DNA from: Alphaproteobacteria bacterium LSUCC0396
GTDB lineage: Bacteria; Pseudomonadota; Alphaproteobacteria; Puniceispirillales; Puniceispirillaceae
Length of the DNA stretch: 64,000 nt
Direction of reading: 5' to 3'
Assembly (NCBI GenBank): GCA_041228345.1
Contig: CP166131.1
Location: 1,853,001 to 1,917,000 of the forward strand
Under the pieces are notes generated by a model. The model was not told where the DNA came from and searched no databases. It was given only the letters and a program-made list of their open reading frames with translations. The position numbers and the translations under genes are program-made. This document shows, piece after piece, positions 1 to 10,582 of this stretch (positions within the stretch are counted from its first letter, which is position 1; the number at the start of each line of letters is the position of its first letter).

Positions 1-1556
1 TATTATTTGCTGCGAATATGAATGATCCGGCGATTGCCAAACACCATCAGTCGATTCGGGAAGTTGGTGCACAAATTGGCGCGTCGCTTTTGTTTGTCGA
101 ACTCGAGCTTGCGCGCCTTGATGACGGCTATATTCAGACATTATTGGGCGATGCGGCGCTTGGCCGGTTTGCGCCATGGTTGCGGCGGGTTCGTGCGATG
201 GCTCCTTACCAGCTATCGGATGAGGCCGAAAAAATGATCGCCGAACGGGCACCAACTGGCGCCGGTGCGTGGGTGCGGCTGTTTGACGAGACAACAACGG
301 CGATGCGATTTGCCTTTCAGGGCGGCGAAGTGACCGAAGCTGAAATTCTGGATTCGCTATCCAGCCCAGATGCGGCCAAACGCAAAGAGGCCGGTCACTC
401 ATTGTCCGCCACCTTAAAAGACCATCAACGCCTATTATCGCTGGTGATCAATACCATCACCAAGGACAAGCAGATCGAGGATGGCTGGCGCGGTTTTTCG
501 CGGCCGGTATCATCGCGCAATCTGGCAAATGACGTTGATGATGTGGTTGTTGATGCGCTGGTGCAGGCGGTCAATGACCGTAATGCTGATTTATCGCATC
601 GCTATTACAGTCTCAAGGCTGGCTGGATGGGTAAAAAACAGATCGACTGGTGGGATCGGAACGCGCCCCTGCCGGGCGATGATGACCGGCATTATGACTG
701 GAGCGATGCCACGCAAATTGTGCTGGATGCCTTTCGCGGGTTCGATCCGGAAATGGCCGAGATTGCAACGCCATTTTTTACGCAGAACTGGATTGATGCG
801 GCACCGCGGGCTGGCAAGACATCAGGCGCGTTCTCGCATCCGGTTGTGCCATCGGCGCACCCATATATTCTGATGAATTTTGCCGGAAAATCCCGTGATG
901 TGATGACGTTGGCGCATGAGATGGGGCACGGCATTCATCAGGTGATGGCAGCTGATCAAGGCTATCTTATGTCAGATACCCCGCTAACGCTTGCCGAAAC
1001 CGCATCGGTGTTTGCCGAAATGCTGGCTTTCCGCCAGCTTGTCGATAGCCAAAGCGATCCCAAAGCGCGGCGGCTTTTGCTGGCTGGTAAGGTCGAGGAT
1101 ATGCTGAACACAGTTGTCCGGCAGATTGCGTTTCATAATTTTGAAACCGCGTTACATCATGCCCGTACCAAAGCCGAATTGACGGCGGAAGAGATTTCCG
1201 ACATTTGGATGGAAACCCAGCGCGCCGCCCTTGGGCCAGCGATCAAAACCGGCGATGATTACCGGCCGATTTGGGGCTATGTTCCCCATTTCATTCATAC
1301 GCCATTTTATGTCTATGCCTATGCGTTTGGTGATTGTCTGGTCAATGCGCTTTGGCAGAAATATCAATTGGCACAGGCCAGTAATGACGGCGGTGTGTTT
1401 ATCCGGAATTACAAGCATTTGTTAAAGGCGGGCGGCACCGAGCGTTATGATGTGGCGCTTCAGCGGTTTGATCTTGATGCCAGTAAGCCAGAGTTTTGGT
1501 CGCTTGGGCTGGATATGATTAGCGGGATGATTGACGAATTGGAAGGGCTGGCATAG
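1..1556 (+). CDS. pepF: M3-family oligoendopeptidase F (5' end outside window)
   Basis: Zinc metallopeptidase of family M3 that cleaves oligopeptides in the cytoplasm. The reading frame is open to the left edge (codons from base 3 read L-F-A-A-N before the first ATG at 18), and PepF proteins are usually about 600 residues, so the N-terminus lies outside the window. Counting from the ATG at 18, the zinc motif HEMGH is at about residues 300-304 and the third ligand Glu is in the TLAETASVFAE segment at about 327. The C-terminal helical part with PHFIHTPFYVYAYAFGD is typical of the family. Its stop overlaps the GTG start of the next gene by one base, so the two are probably co-transcribed. The exact substrate is not visible from sequence. 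Confidence 0.93.
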   Translation, partial: LFAANMNDPAIAKHHQSIREVGAQIGASLLFVELELARLDDGYIQTLLGDAALGRFAPWLRRVRAMAPYQLSDEAEKMIAERAPTGAGAWVRLFDETTTAMRFAFQGGEVTEAEILDSLSSPDAAKRKEAGHSLSATLKDHQRLLSLVINTITKDKQIEDGWRGFSRPVSSRNLANDVDDVVVDALVQAVNDRNADLSHRYYSLKAGWMGKKQIDWWDRNAPLPGDDDRHYDWSDATQIVLDAFRGFDPEMAEIATPFFTQNWIDAAPRAGKTSGAFSHPVVPSAHPYILMNFAGKSRDVMTLAHEMGHGIHQVMAADQGYLMSDTPLTLAETASVFAEMLAFRQLVDSQSDPKARRLLLAGKVEDMLNTVVRQIAFHNFETALHHARTKAELTAEEISDIWMETQRAALGPAIKTGDDYRPIWGYVPHFIHTPFYVYAYAFGDCLVNALWQKYQLAQASNDGGVFIRNYKHLLKAGGTERYDVALQRFDLDASKPEFWSLGLDMISGMIDELEGLA

Positions 1557-2956
1557 TGGCGGGAAATAGCACGCGGGACGCGGCAAGTACGCGCCAATTT
1601 GGTGGCCGTATTCGCCGATATGCAAAAGTAACCACGACAATGGGCGGGCTGGCGGCGCGGGTTGCCGGTGAACGCTATCTTGGGTGGGATATTGATCGCA
1701 GCAAACACGCGGCTGATCTGCGAGAGGCGCTTGGCGGGCTGAAAGGTCCGATCATGAAAGTGGCGCAGATCCTATCAACGATTCCCGATGCGTTACCCCC
1801 GGAATATGCCGAAGAGCTGGCCGGGTTACAGGCTGATGCGCCGTCAATGGGCTGGCTGTTTACCAAACGCCGGATGGCGGCCGAACTAGGGCCGGAATGG
1901 CAGCAGAGATTCGCCAGCTTTAGCCGGGAAGCAGTATCAGCGGCGTCATTGGGGCAGGTGCATCAGGCGGTGGCTATTGATGGCGCGCCGCTGGCGGTTA
2001 AATTGCAATATCCCGATATGCATTCAGCCATCGAAGCTGATCTCAAACAGCTGAAACTATTGTTCCAGATTTATGAGCGTTATGATTCGGCCATTTCAAC
2101 ATCAGATATTTATGATGAATTGTCTGAACGTCTTTTAGAAGAGCTGGATTACCGGCGTGAAGCGATGAACATGCAGCTTTACCGTCATATGCTTGCAAAT
2201 GAGGCAAAAGTACAGGTGCCCACCCATATCGCCGAATTATCGACCGACCGGCTTTTGACAATGAACTGGCTCGAAGGCCAGCGGCTCATGGCGTTTCTTG
2301 AGACCAATCCCGATCAGGAAACACGGAATGAAATTGCCAAAACAATGTTTCGCGTCTGGTATGTGCCGTTTTATTATTATGGTGTGATCCATGGCGACCC
2401 GCATTTGGGCAATTATTCGATCGCCAAGGACCATAGTATCAATCTGATGGATTTTGGCTCAATCCGCCTGTTCCGGCCGCAATTTGTCGCTGGTGTTATC
2501 GAGCTTTATAAGGCACTCCGCGACAATAACCGCGATCAGGCGGTTGATGCCTATGGGCGCTGGGGATTTGTCGGGCTGGATAATGAAGCGATTGATGTAT
2601 TGAATATGTGGGCCGAATTCATCTATGCGCCGCTTCTTGAAAACCGGGTTCGCCCGATTCAGCAAATGCGTGGTGGTCAGGCCGGACGTGACCTTGCAGG
2701 CAAGGTTCATACCGAATTGAAACGTATTGGCGGCATTAAACCGCCGCGTGAATTTGTGCTGACCGATCGGGCGGCTGTCGGGCTTGGTTCAGTGTTCATG
2801 CATCTTGGTGCCGAGGTGAATTGGCATGAATTGTTCCATGAATTGATTGATGATTTCTCGGTAGACGCATTGGCTGAACGGCAACGTAGCGCCGCCGCCG
2901 AGGTTGGCCTGCCAGACAGTCTGATTGCCGCTAACCATAGTGAAGCCAACGCCTGA
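1556..2956 (+). CDS. ABC1/AarF (UbiB-like) atypical kinase
   Basis: Atypical protein-kinase-like ATPase of the ABC1/ADCK/UbiB family, 466 residues, usually linked to ubiquinone biosynthesis or lipid quinone handling. The family signature is visible in order: the KxGQ-like segment LKGPIMKVAQIL (about 60-75), the Ala-rich loop AASLGQVH, LAVKLQYP with the ATP-binding Lys, the catalytic HGDPHLGNY and the metal-binding DFG in LMDFGSIR. It starts with GTG overlapping the pepF stop, so translational coupling is likely. It lacks the long C-terminal membrane helices of true UbiB, so I would not name it ubiB. The presence of a COQ9 gene further on fits a quinone role, but that is inference. Confidence 0.88.
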   Translation: MAGNSTRDAASTRQFGGRIRRYAKVTTTMGGLAARVAGERYLGWDIDRSKHAADLREALGGLKGPIMKVAQILSTIPDALPPEYAEELAGLQADAPSMGWLFTKRRMAAELGPEWQQRFASFSREAVSAASLGQVHQAVAIDGAPLAVKLQYPDMHSAIEADLKQLKLLFQIYERYDSAISTSDIYDELSERLLEELDYRREAMNMQLYRHMLANEAKVQVPTHIAELSTDRLLTMNWLEGQRLMAFLETNPDQETRNEIAKTMFRVWYVPFYYYGVIHGDPHLGNYSIAKDHSINLMDFGSIRLFRPQFVAGVIELYKALRDNNRDQAVDAYGRWGFVGLDNEAIDVLNMWAEFIYAPLLENRVRPIQQMRGGQAGRDLAGKVHTELKRIGGIKPPREFVLTDRAAVGLGSVFMHLGAEVNWHELFHELIDDFSVDALAERQRSAAAEVGLPDSLIAANHSEANA

Positions 2957-3049
2957 GCGCGTGATGGTGCGTTAGCCATGAAACGATGTATGGTCAAACA
3001 CTGCATCGCAAAAAAGACACAAGTAAGCGGCGGCCAATAATGGCGGCGT

Positions 3050-3074
3050 CACGCAAATGCGTGCATTTTGCGTG
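3050..3074. terminator. Hairpin between convergent kinase and pntB genes
   Basis: A perfect 8-bp inverted repeat, CACGCAAA and TTTGCGTG, with a 9-base loop lies between two convergent genes. There is no long T-tract, so it is only a candidate terminator. Confidence 0.35.
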
Positions 3075-3097
3075 CTGTTCAGATGATCAACGGCGAA

Positions 3098-4537
3098 TTA
3101 GCTGCTCGAGATAAGCGTTAAAAGCTGGTCGAGTGACGCCTTGGCATCACCATAGAACATGCGCGTGTTTTCCTTGAAAAACAGCGGATTTTCGATGCCC
3201 GAATATCCGGTGCCTTGGCCCCGCTTCGACACAAATACCTGCTTTGCTTTCCAGCATTCCAGAACCGGCATACCGGCGATTGGGCTGTTGGGGTCATCTT
3301 GTGCTGCTGGGTTTACAATATCGTTCGAGCCAATCACGATGGCAACGTCGGTGCTTGGGAAATCATCATTGATTTCATCCATCTCGAGGACGATGTCATA
3401 TGGCACTTTTGCTTCTGCAAGCAGCACATTCATATGCCCCGGAAGCCGGCCAGCAACAGGATGGATTGCAAAGCGCACGGTCTTGCCCTTTGCCCGAAGC
3501 CGTCTGGTGAGTTCGGCAACATTTTGCTGGGCCTGCGCCACCGCCATGCCATAACCTGGAATGATAACGATGCTTTCGGCATCGTCGAGGGCAGCGGCAA
3601 CGCCGTCAGCATCAATGGCGATCTGCTCGCCTTCAACTTCCATTTGCGGGCCAGCCGTGCCGCCAAATCCGCCAAGGATAACGCTGACGAATGAGCGGTT
3701 CATCGCCTTACACATGATATAGGACAGGATCGCGCCTGACGAGCCAACCAGCGCACCAACAACGATCAACAAATCATTGCCAAGGCTAAAGCCAATCGCC
3801 GCGGCCGCCCACCCTGAATATGAATTCAGCATTGATACAACCACCGGCATATCGGCGCCGCCGATGCCCATGATCAAATGATAGCCGATGAATAGCGCCA
3901 AGACCGTCAGAATGACCAGCGGCAATAACGCGCCAGATGTCAGATACCAAACAAGACAGGCCAAAGATGATACGGCCGCGGTGGCGTTCAATAGGTGTCC
4001 ACCGGGAAGTTTGGTTGCAGCTGATGTGACTTTGCCAGATAATTTACCATAGGCAATAACCGAGCCGGTAAAGGTGACGGCACCAATCCAGATACCAAGC
4101 GATGCCTCAACCCGTAAAATATTGATCTCGGCGCCAGATTTCTTTGCCAGCAATGCAGCAAAGCCCTCAAGTGCCTTCTTTGCCATGTCATCCATCGTCA
4201 TGACGTTGGCAAGCTCGAAATGCGCGTTAAACCCGACAAAGACAGCGGCCAGACCAACCAATGCGTGCATACCAGCAACCAGCTCTGGCATCTGGGTCAT
4301 TTCAACCTTCGATGCCAGTTGATAGCCGATAAGTCCGCCAATAGCGACCAATACAGCGGTTAGCTGCCATAAGCCAGCACCAGGCCCAATGACGGTCGCC
4401 AAGACCGCCAGCCCCATGCCAAAAATACCATACCATACTGCGCGCTTTGCACTTTCCTGACCGGATAGCCCGCCAAGTGACAGAATGAACAAAATTGCAG
4501 CGACAACATAAACAGCTGTGGTGAAGCCTAAATCCAT
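3098..4537 (-). CDS. pntB: NAD(P) transhydrogenase subunit beta
   Basis: Beta subunit of the proton-translocating transhydrogenase that couples NADH to NADPH exchange to the proton gradient. The protein has 479 residues: about nine membrane helices in the first 270 residues, then the soluble NADP-binding domain III with [13 protein letters not shown], the [14 protein letters not shown] segment, [12 protein letters not shown] and [18 protein letters not shown] chose the ATG at 4537 (MDLGFTT) because a strong GGAGG site sits just upstream; an ATG at 4573 would add 12 untypical residues and overlap pntA. It lies 13 bp after pntA in the same direction, so the two form an operon. Confidence 0.96.
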   Translation of the reverse strand: MDLGFTTAVYVVAAILFILSLGGLSGQESAKRAVWYGIFGMGLAVLATVIGPGAGLWQLTAVLVAIGGLIGYQLASKVEMTQMPELVAGMHALVGLAAVFVGFNAHFELANVMTMDDMAKKALEGFAALLAKKSGAEINILRVEASLGIWIGAVTFTGSVIAYGKLSGKVTSAATKLPGGHLLNATAAVSSLACLVWYLTSGALLPLVILTVLALFIGYHLIMGIGGADMPVVVSMLNSYSGWAAAAIGFSLGNDLLIVVGALVGSSGAILSYIMCKAMNRSFVSVILGGFGGTAGPQMEVEGEQIAIDADGVAAALDDAESIVIIPGYGMAVAQAQQNVAELTRRLRAKGKTVRFAIHPVAGRLPGHMNVLLAEAKVPYDIVLEMDEINDDFPSTDVAIVIGSNDIVNPAAQDDPNSPIAGMPVLECWKAKQVFVSKRGQGTGYSGIENPLFFKENTRMFYGDAKASLDQLLTLISSS

Positions 4538-4550
4538 CGTTCTGGCCTCC

Positions 4551-6122
4551 TTAAGATTTCTGGAACATGGCAAGCATGCGACGTGTTACGAGGAAGCCGC
4601 CGAAAATATTAATGCCGGCAAAAAATACGGAAATTGCTGCAAGTACGGTCACCAAAAAGCTGCTTGAGCCGATCTGCAAGATAGCGCCAAGAATGATAAT
4701 CGATGAAATCGCATTCGTAACAGCCATCAACGGTGTGTGCAGTGAGTGGCTGACGTTCCAGATGACCTGGAACCCGACAAATACCGATAGGACAAAGACG
4801 ATGAAATGCTGCATGAAGCTGGCGGGTGCATAAGCCCCAACCGCCAGCAACAACGCGCCACCAATGGTCAAAAGCAAAACCTGATTTTTGGTCGTTTGCT
4901 TGAACGCCGCAATTTCATCAGCGCGGATTTGCTCGGCAGTACGCTCGGGCACTTTTTCCTTTGGCTTGGCGGCAATCGCTTGAACTTTTGGTGCAGGTGG
5001 CGGGAATGTAACTGACCCATCATATGTTACTGTCGCACCGCGGATAACATCATCTTCCATATTATGAACAGTCTGACCGTTCTTTTCGGGTGTCAGATCT
5101 GCCATCATATGGCGAATATTTGTTGCATAAAGGGTCGAGGATTGCGCGGCCATACGGCTTGGAAAATCGGTGTAACCGACAATGGTAACGCCGTTCTCGG
5201 TAATGACTTTCTCATTCGGAACGGTCAGATCGCAATTGCCGCCCCGCTCGGCCGCCAAATCAACAATGACCGATCCGGGTTTCATGGCCGCGACCATATC
5301 GGCCAGCCATAGCTTTGGTGCGTCTCTGCCCGGAATCAGCGCCGTGGTGATAACAATATCAATCTCAGGCGCTAATTCGCGAAACTTTTCCAACTGCTTT
5401 TCACGAAACTCAGGGCTTGATGGCGCTGCATACCCGCCGGTCGCGGCGCCGTCCTGCTGTGCCTCTTCAAAATCAAGATAGACAAACTCGGCGCCCATCG
5501 ACTCGATCTGTTCGGCAACTTCAGGCCGTACATCAAACGCATAGGTAATCGCGCCAAGCGAAGTTGCTGTCCCGATCGCGGCCAAGCCTGCAACGCCGGC
5601 ACCAACAATCAGCACCTTTGCTGGCGGAACTTTGCCAGCGGCAGTGATCTGTCCGGTGAAAAAGCGGCCGAAATTATTACCAGCCTCGATCACCGAGCGG
5701 TATCCGGCAATGTTTGCCATTGATGATAGCGCGTCCATTTTCTGTGCGCGGCTGATTCTTGGAACCATATCCATTGCGATGACATTGGCGTTATGTTTCG
5801 CGATCAAAGCCATCTGGTCTGTGTTTTGCGCTGGATAAAAGAACGATATTAGCAGCTTGCCCTTCGTCAGCAGCTTAACCTCGGCTGCTTCTGGCGGCCG
5901 TACCTTGGTAATGATGTCAGCAGTCTTCCACAGGTCTTCGGCGGTTTTGGCAATTTTGACGCCCGCCTTTTCATAGGCCGCATCAGAAAATCCGGCATCG
6001 ACACCAGCCCCTGACTGCACAAGACAATCATATCCAAGCTTTTGCAATTGTGTGGCACTGTCGGGCGTCATGGCGACGCGCTTTTCATCAACAGCTATTT
6101 CCTTCGGAGCACCAATTATCAT
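4551..6122 (-). CDS. pntA: NAD(P) transhydrogenase subunit alpha
   Basis: Alpha subunit of the membrane transhydrogenase, 523 residues. It carries the complete NAD-binding domain I (MIIGAPKEI at the N-terminus, Rossmann motif [22 protein letters not shown]) followed by a Lys/Pro/Ala-rich linker at about 385-415 and a membrane part with about four helices at the C-terminus. This is the single-chain alpha subunit as in E. coli, not the split PntAA/PntAB arrangement of Rhodospirillum. The ATG at 6122 was preferred over 6143 because family members begin with the M-x-I-G-x-P-K-E motif. Confidence 0.96.
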   Translation of the reverse strand: MIIGAPKEIAVDEKRVAMTPDSATQLQKLGYDCLVQSGAGVDAGFSDAAYEKAGVKIAKTAEDLWKTADIITKVRPPEAAEVKLLTKGKLLISFFYPAQNTDQMALIAKHNANVIAMDMVPRISRAQKMDALSSMANIAGYRSVIEAGNNFGRFFTGQITAAGKVPPAKVLIVGAGVAGLAAIGTATSLGAITYAFDVRPEVAEQIESMGAEFVYLDFEEAQQDGAATGGYAAPSSPEFREKQLEKFRELAPEIDIVITTALIPGRDAPKLWLADMVAAMKPGSVIVDLAAERGGNCDLTVPNEKVITENGVTIVGYTDFPSRMAAQSSTLYATNIRHMMADLTPEKNGQTVHNMEDDVIRGATVTYDGSVTFPPPAPKVQAIAAKPKEKVPERTAEQIRADEIAAFKQTTKNQVLLLTIGGALLLAVGAYAPASFMQHFIVFVLSVFVGFQVIWNVSHSLHTPLMAVTNAISSIIILGAILQIGSSSFLVTVLAAISVFFAGINIFGGFLVTRRMLAMFQKS

Positions 6123-6267
6123 CTTGTAGGTTCCATCATGCACATAAAAAAGTCGTTTAGCCTCATTGTTTTGGCCGATTGGTTGTGACTATGCAAGCCA
6201 AAACCAAGACAAGCCAGAACCGAAGCTTTCCTGATTGCCGACAGGGCTTGGCTGCCTGCTACATATG

Positions 6268-6297
6268 AAAAAACCGCCAACTGGTTGGCGGCTTTTA
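6268..6297 (-). terminator. Rho-independent terminator downstream of rpsU
   Basis: A 7-bp GC-rich stem (CCGCCAA/TTGGCGG) with a 4-base loop is followed on the minus strand by a run of six T. It lies just after the rpsU stop, so it should end the rpsU transcript before pntA. Confidence 0.85.
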
Positions 6298-6328
6298 TGT
6301 TGTAGGACCTAACCAAGCTCTGCTTGGT

Positions 6329-6532
6329 CTAGTAGCCCTCGCGTTCCAAACGTTTGCGCATTAATTTGCGCACCCGACGGGTTGACTCGGCAGCCTCGCG
6401 CGCGCGGCGCTCGGATGGCTTTTCATAGGACCGGCGATTTTTCATTTCGCGGAACACACCTTCGCGCTGCATTTTCTTTTTCAGAACACGCAGTGCCTGG
6501 TCAACATTATTGTCTCTAACGGTGACGTACAC
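6329..6532 (-). CDS. rpsU: 30S ribosomal protein S21
   Basis: Small basic ribosomal protein of the 30S subunit, involved in translation initiation. The body ([42 protein letters not shown]) is a clear match to bS21. I place the start at the GTG at 6532, which gives 67 residues, the normal family length, with an AGGGA site about ten bases upstream. The longer frame from 6595 would add 21 residues that no S21 has. It is monocistronic and followed by a strong terminator. Confidence 0.93.
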   Translation of the reverse strand: MYVTVRDNNVDQALRVLKKKMQREGVFREMKNRRSYEKPSERRAREAAESTRRVRKLMRKRLEREGY

Positions 6533-6829
6533 GTCTTTCACATCCCTTCTAAAGATTGCTGATAATCCGTTTTGAGTAGGCGCGTTGTTTATCATAGCCG
6601 ATCATAAGTTGCAAACATTAAACCACCATCTTTCGTCGCCGGGCTGGCAATGCGCCGCAATATACCTATATAATGCTGAGGTATGATGCGAAGGCGATCT
6701 CGAAACGAGCCTTATATGATAAAAGGCAAGGCGGGGGCTTATATCGGGGGCTTATATCGGGGAATTGTCTCTAATATCGCAGCGTTTGGCGTAAACCTCT
6801 TATCCAAAGGAAATTCAAGGAAACCATCC

Positions 6830-7492
6830 ATGCAAGATGATTATTTCCAGCCTAATCCTTATGCTGTTGCGATTTTGCGTGCATCAATGCTGCATGTGCC
6901 ATTTGACGGATGGGGTGAGGCAGCGCTGCTTGCTGGTGCCGCCGATTCGGGATATGAGCCCGATGCTGTTCATGCGGCGTTCCCGCGCGGCGCGATTGAC
7001 GCAATCGCCCTTCATTCCCGTCTTGCTGATCACGCAATGGTTGAGGCGTTTATGGCGCTTCCGCAACGCCCTGATAAGGTGCATTTGACGATCCGTGCAT
7101 TGGTGCTTTTGCGGCTTGAGATCGCCCAGCCGGAAAAGGATGCGGTCCGTCGCGCGCTTAGTATATTGGCAATGCCAGTCAATGCGAAATTATCGGCCAC
7201 ACTATTATATGAAACAGTCGATGCGATGTGGCGCGCTGCAGGCCAGCGTGATACCAGCTTTTCTTTCTATACAAAACGGGGGTCTTTGGCCGCCGTTTAT
7301 AGTGCCACCATGTTGGCCTGGCTGGCAGATAATAGCGGTAATATAGACGGGACGGTTGCGTTTCTTGATCGGCGACTTGCCGATATTGCTCGCATCCCCA
7401 AAATTACCAAACCGGTGCGCACAATGATGGCGGCTGGTGAGCGTTTTGCCAGCGGCATAATCCAAGGTTTGGGTCGGCGGCATTCGCGCTAG
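6830..7492 (+). CDS. COQ9 family protein
   Basis: Homologue of COQ9, a lipid-binding helical protein that assists the ubiquinone biosynthesis hydroxylase step. The sequence shows the typical LRASMLHVPFDGWGEAALLAGAADSGY opening, which resembles a TetR-fold helix-turn-helix remnant, and the C-terminal amphipathic helix RMMAAGERFASGIIQGL-like end. I chose the ATG at 6830 (MQDDYF) with an AAGGAAA-type site upstream, giving 220 residues. The frame is open to 6683, but that extension (MMRRRSRNEPYM..) contains a short tandem repeat of CTTATATCGGGG and looks like leader DNA. Confidence 0.85.
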   Translation: MQDDYFQPNPYAVAILRASMLHVPFDGWGEAALLAGAADSGYEPDAVHAAFPRGAIDAIALHSRLADHAMVEAFMALPQRPDKVHLTIRALVLLRLEIAQPEKDAVRRALSILAMPVNAKLSATLLYETVDAMWRAAGQRDTSFSFYTKRGSLAAVYSATMLAWLADNSGNIDGTVAFLDRRLADIARIPKITKPVRTMMAAGERFASGIIQGLGRRHSR

Positions 7493-7713
7493 CCCGTTAT
7501 CCACCGTAACTCGTCAGTATCAGAGTATTCGTTCACTAGATTTTAGCCCCTCAACAGGAGCCGTCATAACCCTGCCAGCGAGATGCTTGAGCATGTTTTG
7601 CTGCATTGGACATTGGGCAGAAAATCGGTATAACGCGGTAAGATGTGCGGGGTGAGCCGCGATCAGATTTGTCGATCATCATCACCGGATGGTGATTACC
7701 AAAAGGAGCCTCT

Positions 7714-8631
7714 ATGCCGATTAGAGTACCTGATAATTTGCCGGCGCTCGAAGAGCTGCATGCCGAATCGGTTGATATCATGCCGCAGCATCAGGCGGTT
7801 AGTCAGGATATCCGGCCATTAAGGTTGCTTTTGCTCAATCTGATGCCGAAAAAACGCGATACTGAAATCCAGTTTGCCCGTTTGTTTGGGAATTCGCCGT
7901 TGCAGGTTGAAATGATCCTGATGACCACCGCTAGCTATACGCCGCGCAATACCGAGCCCGGCTATTTGCGCCGGTTTTATCGCCAGCTGGATGATGTGCG
8001 TGACGACTATTTTGACGCTTTGATCGTAACTGGTGCGCCGGTTGAAACCCTGCCTTTTGAAGAGGTGACCTATTGGCCGGAATTGACCGAAATCATGGAA
8101 TGGTCGCGCACGCACTGTTTCCGCCGGCTTGGCATTTGCTGGGGGGCACAGGCATTGTTGTGGCATTTTCATCACGTGCCGAAATATGAGCTTGGCGCAA
8201 AACTTTTCGGCATTTTCGAACATGGGCTAAGCGATGTTTCGGGCCGGTTGATGAATGGCTTTACCGATAGATTTCCAATGCCGGCATCGCGTTATACGAT
8301 GAACCGCAGTGAAGATCTGGCGGCGGCTGGTCTGGATGTTCTGGCCGAAGGCGGTGCGTGTGGTGCGGGAATGGTGCGTGATCCGGCAACGGGTGATCTG
8401 TTCTTGTTTAACCATCTTGAATATGACGCTACAACGCTTGGCGATGAGTATCAGCGCGATGTCGCTGCTGGTCTGAATACGGCCTTGCCGCAGAACTATT
8501 ATCCGCAGGATGATCCATCACAGCCGCCGATTAATAACTGGCGGCCCTTCGCCTTTTTGCTGATGGCAAACTGGATTAATGATCTCTATCAGGCAACACC
8601 GTTTGACCTGACTAGTCTTGGCAAAAAATAA
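7714..8631 (+). CDS. metA: Homoserine O-acyltransferase (MetA family)
   Basis: Transfers an acyl group from acyl-CoA to homoserine, the first committed step of methionine synthesis. The 305-residue length and the opening MPIRVPDNLPALEEL are typical. The glutamine-amidotransferase-like fold is marked by the catalytic Cys in LGICWGAQALL (about 142), the catalytic His in FNHLEYDA (about 235) and the Glu beside it. A good AAGGAG ribosome site precedes the ATG. Whether it uses succinyl- or acetyl-CoA depends on one active-site residue I cannot assign with confidence. It converges on purK with a 14-bp gap. Confidence 0.94.
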   Translation: MPIRVPDNLPALEELHAESVDIMPQHQAVSQDIRPLRLLLLNLMPKKRDTEIQFARLFGNSPLQVEMILMTTASYTPRNTEPGYLRRFYRQLDDVRDDYFDALIVTGAPVETLPFEEVTYWPELTEIMEWSRTHCFRRLGICWGAQALLWHFHHVPKYELGAKLFGIFEHGLSDVSGRLMNGFTDRFPMPASRYTMNRSEDLAAAGLDVLAEGGACGAGMVRDPATGDLFLFNHLEYDATTLGDEYQRDVAAGLNTALPQNYYPQDDPSQPPINNWRPFAFLLMANWINDLYQATPFDLTSLGKK

Positions 8632-8645
8632 TTAACTTGTCCGGT

Positions 8646-9749
8646 TTACGCCGGGTCCTTGATCTGCCGGTTTGTATGGCCCATTTTGCGGCCGGTTTTG
8701 GCCTCGGCCTTACCATAGAGATGCAGATGCAGGCCCTCGGTTTTGGCCAGCGCATCAAGCCGGGTCATATCCTCGCCGAGTAAATTATCCATCTGCCATT
8801 GTCCATAGCACTTGGTGCTGCCAAGCGGCATCCCAGCAACGGCGCGGATCAATTGGGTAAATTGCGAGCTGGCGCAACCTTCGATTGTCCAGTGAAACGA
8901 ATTATGCGGCCGCGGGGCGATTTCATTGAAAAGCAAGCGGTTATCTTTGGTAATAAAGGTTTCCAACGCCAAAAGACCGGTAACATTCAATGCCTCGGCC
9001 AGTTTTCGCACGGCATTTTGACCCGCGGCGACAATGGCATCAGGCAAATTGGCAGGGGCCACCGATGTTGCCAGGATACCGTTTTTATGGTCATTCAGGC
9101 TGGCCGGAAAAAGGGAAATACTAGTATCGGCGGCGCGCGCGACAAGAAAACTGGCCTCGGCGGTAAACGCAACCATTTCTTCGAGGATTGCATCATCAGT
9201 GCCAAGTGCGGCAAATGCGGCGTCTAAATTATCACCTTGCCGGAGCCGGATTTGCCCTTTGCCGTCATAGCCAAGCTGACACGTCTTCAACACCCCATCA
9301 CCATTGAGTTCGGCCATTGCATCCGCAAGATCAGCAGCAGTGGTAATTTGCCAAAAGGCGGGTGTTTCAATTCCAAGATCGCGCGCCAATGTCTTTTCTC
9401 GGATGCGATGCTGTGCGGTATGGAGAGCCGCTTCGCCCGGGCTGGCAAGGCAATGTTTGGCCAGAAACGTCATTGTGCTGGCGGGTACATTTTCAAATTC
9501 GCTCGTGACAGCATCAATTTGGCTAGCAAATACGGCAAGCGCGTCCAAATCATCATAGGCCGCCTCGGTGAAATTATGCGCGATGTCACCGGCCGGACTG
9601 TCTTTTGCATCGGGGGCATAAACATGCGTACGAAACCCCAGTTGGCTAGCCGCAATTACGAGCATCCGGCCAAGCTGTCCACTACCAAGAATTCCAATGG
9701 TTTTTTGCGGCGTATAGATCAATGGATTATTCCGGCGCTTCGGCGACAT
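8646..9749 (-). CDS. purK: N5-carboxyaminoimidazole ribonucleotide synthase
   Basis: ATP-dependent carboxylation of AIR in purine synthesis, cytoplasmic. The ATP-grasp protein has 367 residues: the pre-ATP-grasp Rossmann-like segment [13 protein letters not shown] near residue 18, the ATP-binding part ([23 protein letters not shown]), and the product-site segment [21 protein letters not shown] with the metal-binding Glu and Asn-like residues. Its start lies inside the 3' end of purE (23-bp overlap), which indicates translational coupling. Confidence 0.95.
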   Translation of the reverse strand: MSPKRRNNPLIYTPQKTIGILGSGQLGRMLVIAASQLGFRTHVYAPDAKDSPAGDIAHNFTEAAYDDLDALAVFASQIDAVTSEFENVPASTMTFLAKHCLASPGEAALHTAQHRIREKTLARDLGIETPAFWQITTAADLADAMAELNGDGVLKTCQLGYDGKGQIRLRQGDNLDAAFAALGTDDAILEEMVAFTAEASFLVARAADTSISLFPASLNDHKNGILATSVAPANLPDAIVAAGQNAVRKLAEALNVTGLLALETFITKDNRLLFNEIAPRPHNSFHWTIEGCASSQFTQLIRAVAGMPLGSTKCYGQWQMDNLLGEDMTRLDALAKTEGLHLHLYGKAEAKTGRKMGHTNRQIKDPA

Positions 9750-10221
9750 TATTGGTCTGGTGCTGACGCCATTCGACTAGCTTGTTGCCAAGCACCGGAT
9801 CGGATAATGCCAGTATCTGCACTGCCAGCAGGGCGGCGTTTTTCGCGCCGGCAACGCCGATGGCGAGGGTGCCAACAGGAACCCCAGCCGGCATTTGCAC
9901 AATTGATAGCAGCGAGTCCATGCCTTTCAACGAGGCGGATTCAATCGGCACGCCAAGCACCGGAAGATGAGTATGGGCGGCAATCATCCCGGGCAAGTGC
10001 GCCGCACCGCCAGCACCAGCAATGATCACGCCAAAGCCATTTTCATGGGCGGTTTCGGCAAAACCGGCAAGGCGGGTCGGGGTTCGGTGCGCGGAAATGA
10101 TTTTGACCTCATGCGCCGCGTCAAATTCAGCCAGAATATCAGCCGCTGCCTTCATCGTCGGCCAGTCCGATTGGCTGCCCATACAAATGGCAATGCGGGG
10201 GGAAGAGGGTTTAGCGGTCAT
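9727..10221 (-). CDS. purE: N5-carboxyaminoimidazole ribonucleotide mutase
   Basis: Rearranges N5-CAIR to CAIR in purine synthesis. The 164-residue protein shows the family hallmarks [15 protein letters not shown], the active-site loop [13 protein letters not shown] with the catalytic His, [12 protein letters not shown] and [27 protein letters not shown]. It is the first gene of a two-gene purEK unit on the minus strand. Confidence 0.96.
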   Translation of the reverse strand: MTAKPSSPRIAICMGSQSDWPTMKAAADILAEFDAAHEVKIISAHRTPTRLAGFAETAHENGFGVIIAGAGGAAHLPGMIAAHTHLPVLGVPIESASLKGMDSLLSIVQMPAGVPVGTLAIGVAGAKNAALLAVQILALSDPVLGNKLVEWRQHQTNNVAEAPE

Positions 10222-10330
10222 AAAAGTCTCAATTCAAATCTTGGAATATCCGGAATGGAATTAATGATACGATAGCGGTATTTGGAGGCGGGTAGATGCC
10301 CCCGTCGCTAGCTTGCGCGATTTATCCCCC

Positions 10331-10546
10331 TCAGGCAATGATATCCGGCAAAATCCGGCTTCGTAATCGTGCCATCTCGTCCTTTAATACAAGCTTCCGT
10401 TTTTTAAGCCGTTGCAGTTTTAGCTGATCAAAAGGCAAAACCTCGCCAAGCCGTTCAATCACCGAGTCAAGATCACGATGTTCGCTTTCCATCGCTGCAA
10501 TCTGATGCTGGATATGGCGTTGCATATCTTCGGTGTCTTGGTCCAC
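10331..10546 (-). CDS. YdcH/DUF465 family small protein
   Basis: A 71-residue, charged, helix-forming protein. The pattern HRDLDSVIERLGE...FDQLKLQRLKKRKLVLKDEMARLRS matches DUF465 (YdcH), a family of small coiled-coil proteins without a settled function. It lies 36 bp downstream of the DUF1013 gene on the same strand and may share its transcript. Confidence 0.85.
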   Translation of the reverse strand: MDQDTEDMQRHIQHQIAAMESEHRDLDSVIERLGEVLPFDQLKLQRLKKRKLVLKDEMARLRSRILPDIIA

Positions 10547-10582
10547 ATACCGCTCCTTCGCGTCATGTGCGGGGTTTGCTGC

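Noticed and set aside
6533-6595. Longer rpsU start
   Set aside because: It would add 21 residues absent from all S21 proteins; the GTG at 6532 gives the normal length.
7620-7713. SAM riboswitch before metA
   Set aside because: The leader has G+C-rich segments and ends near an AAAAGGAG, but the conserved SAM-II pseudoknot elements are not present.
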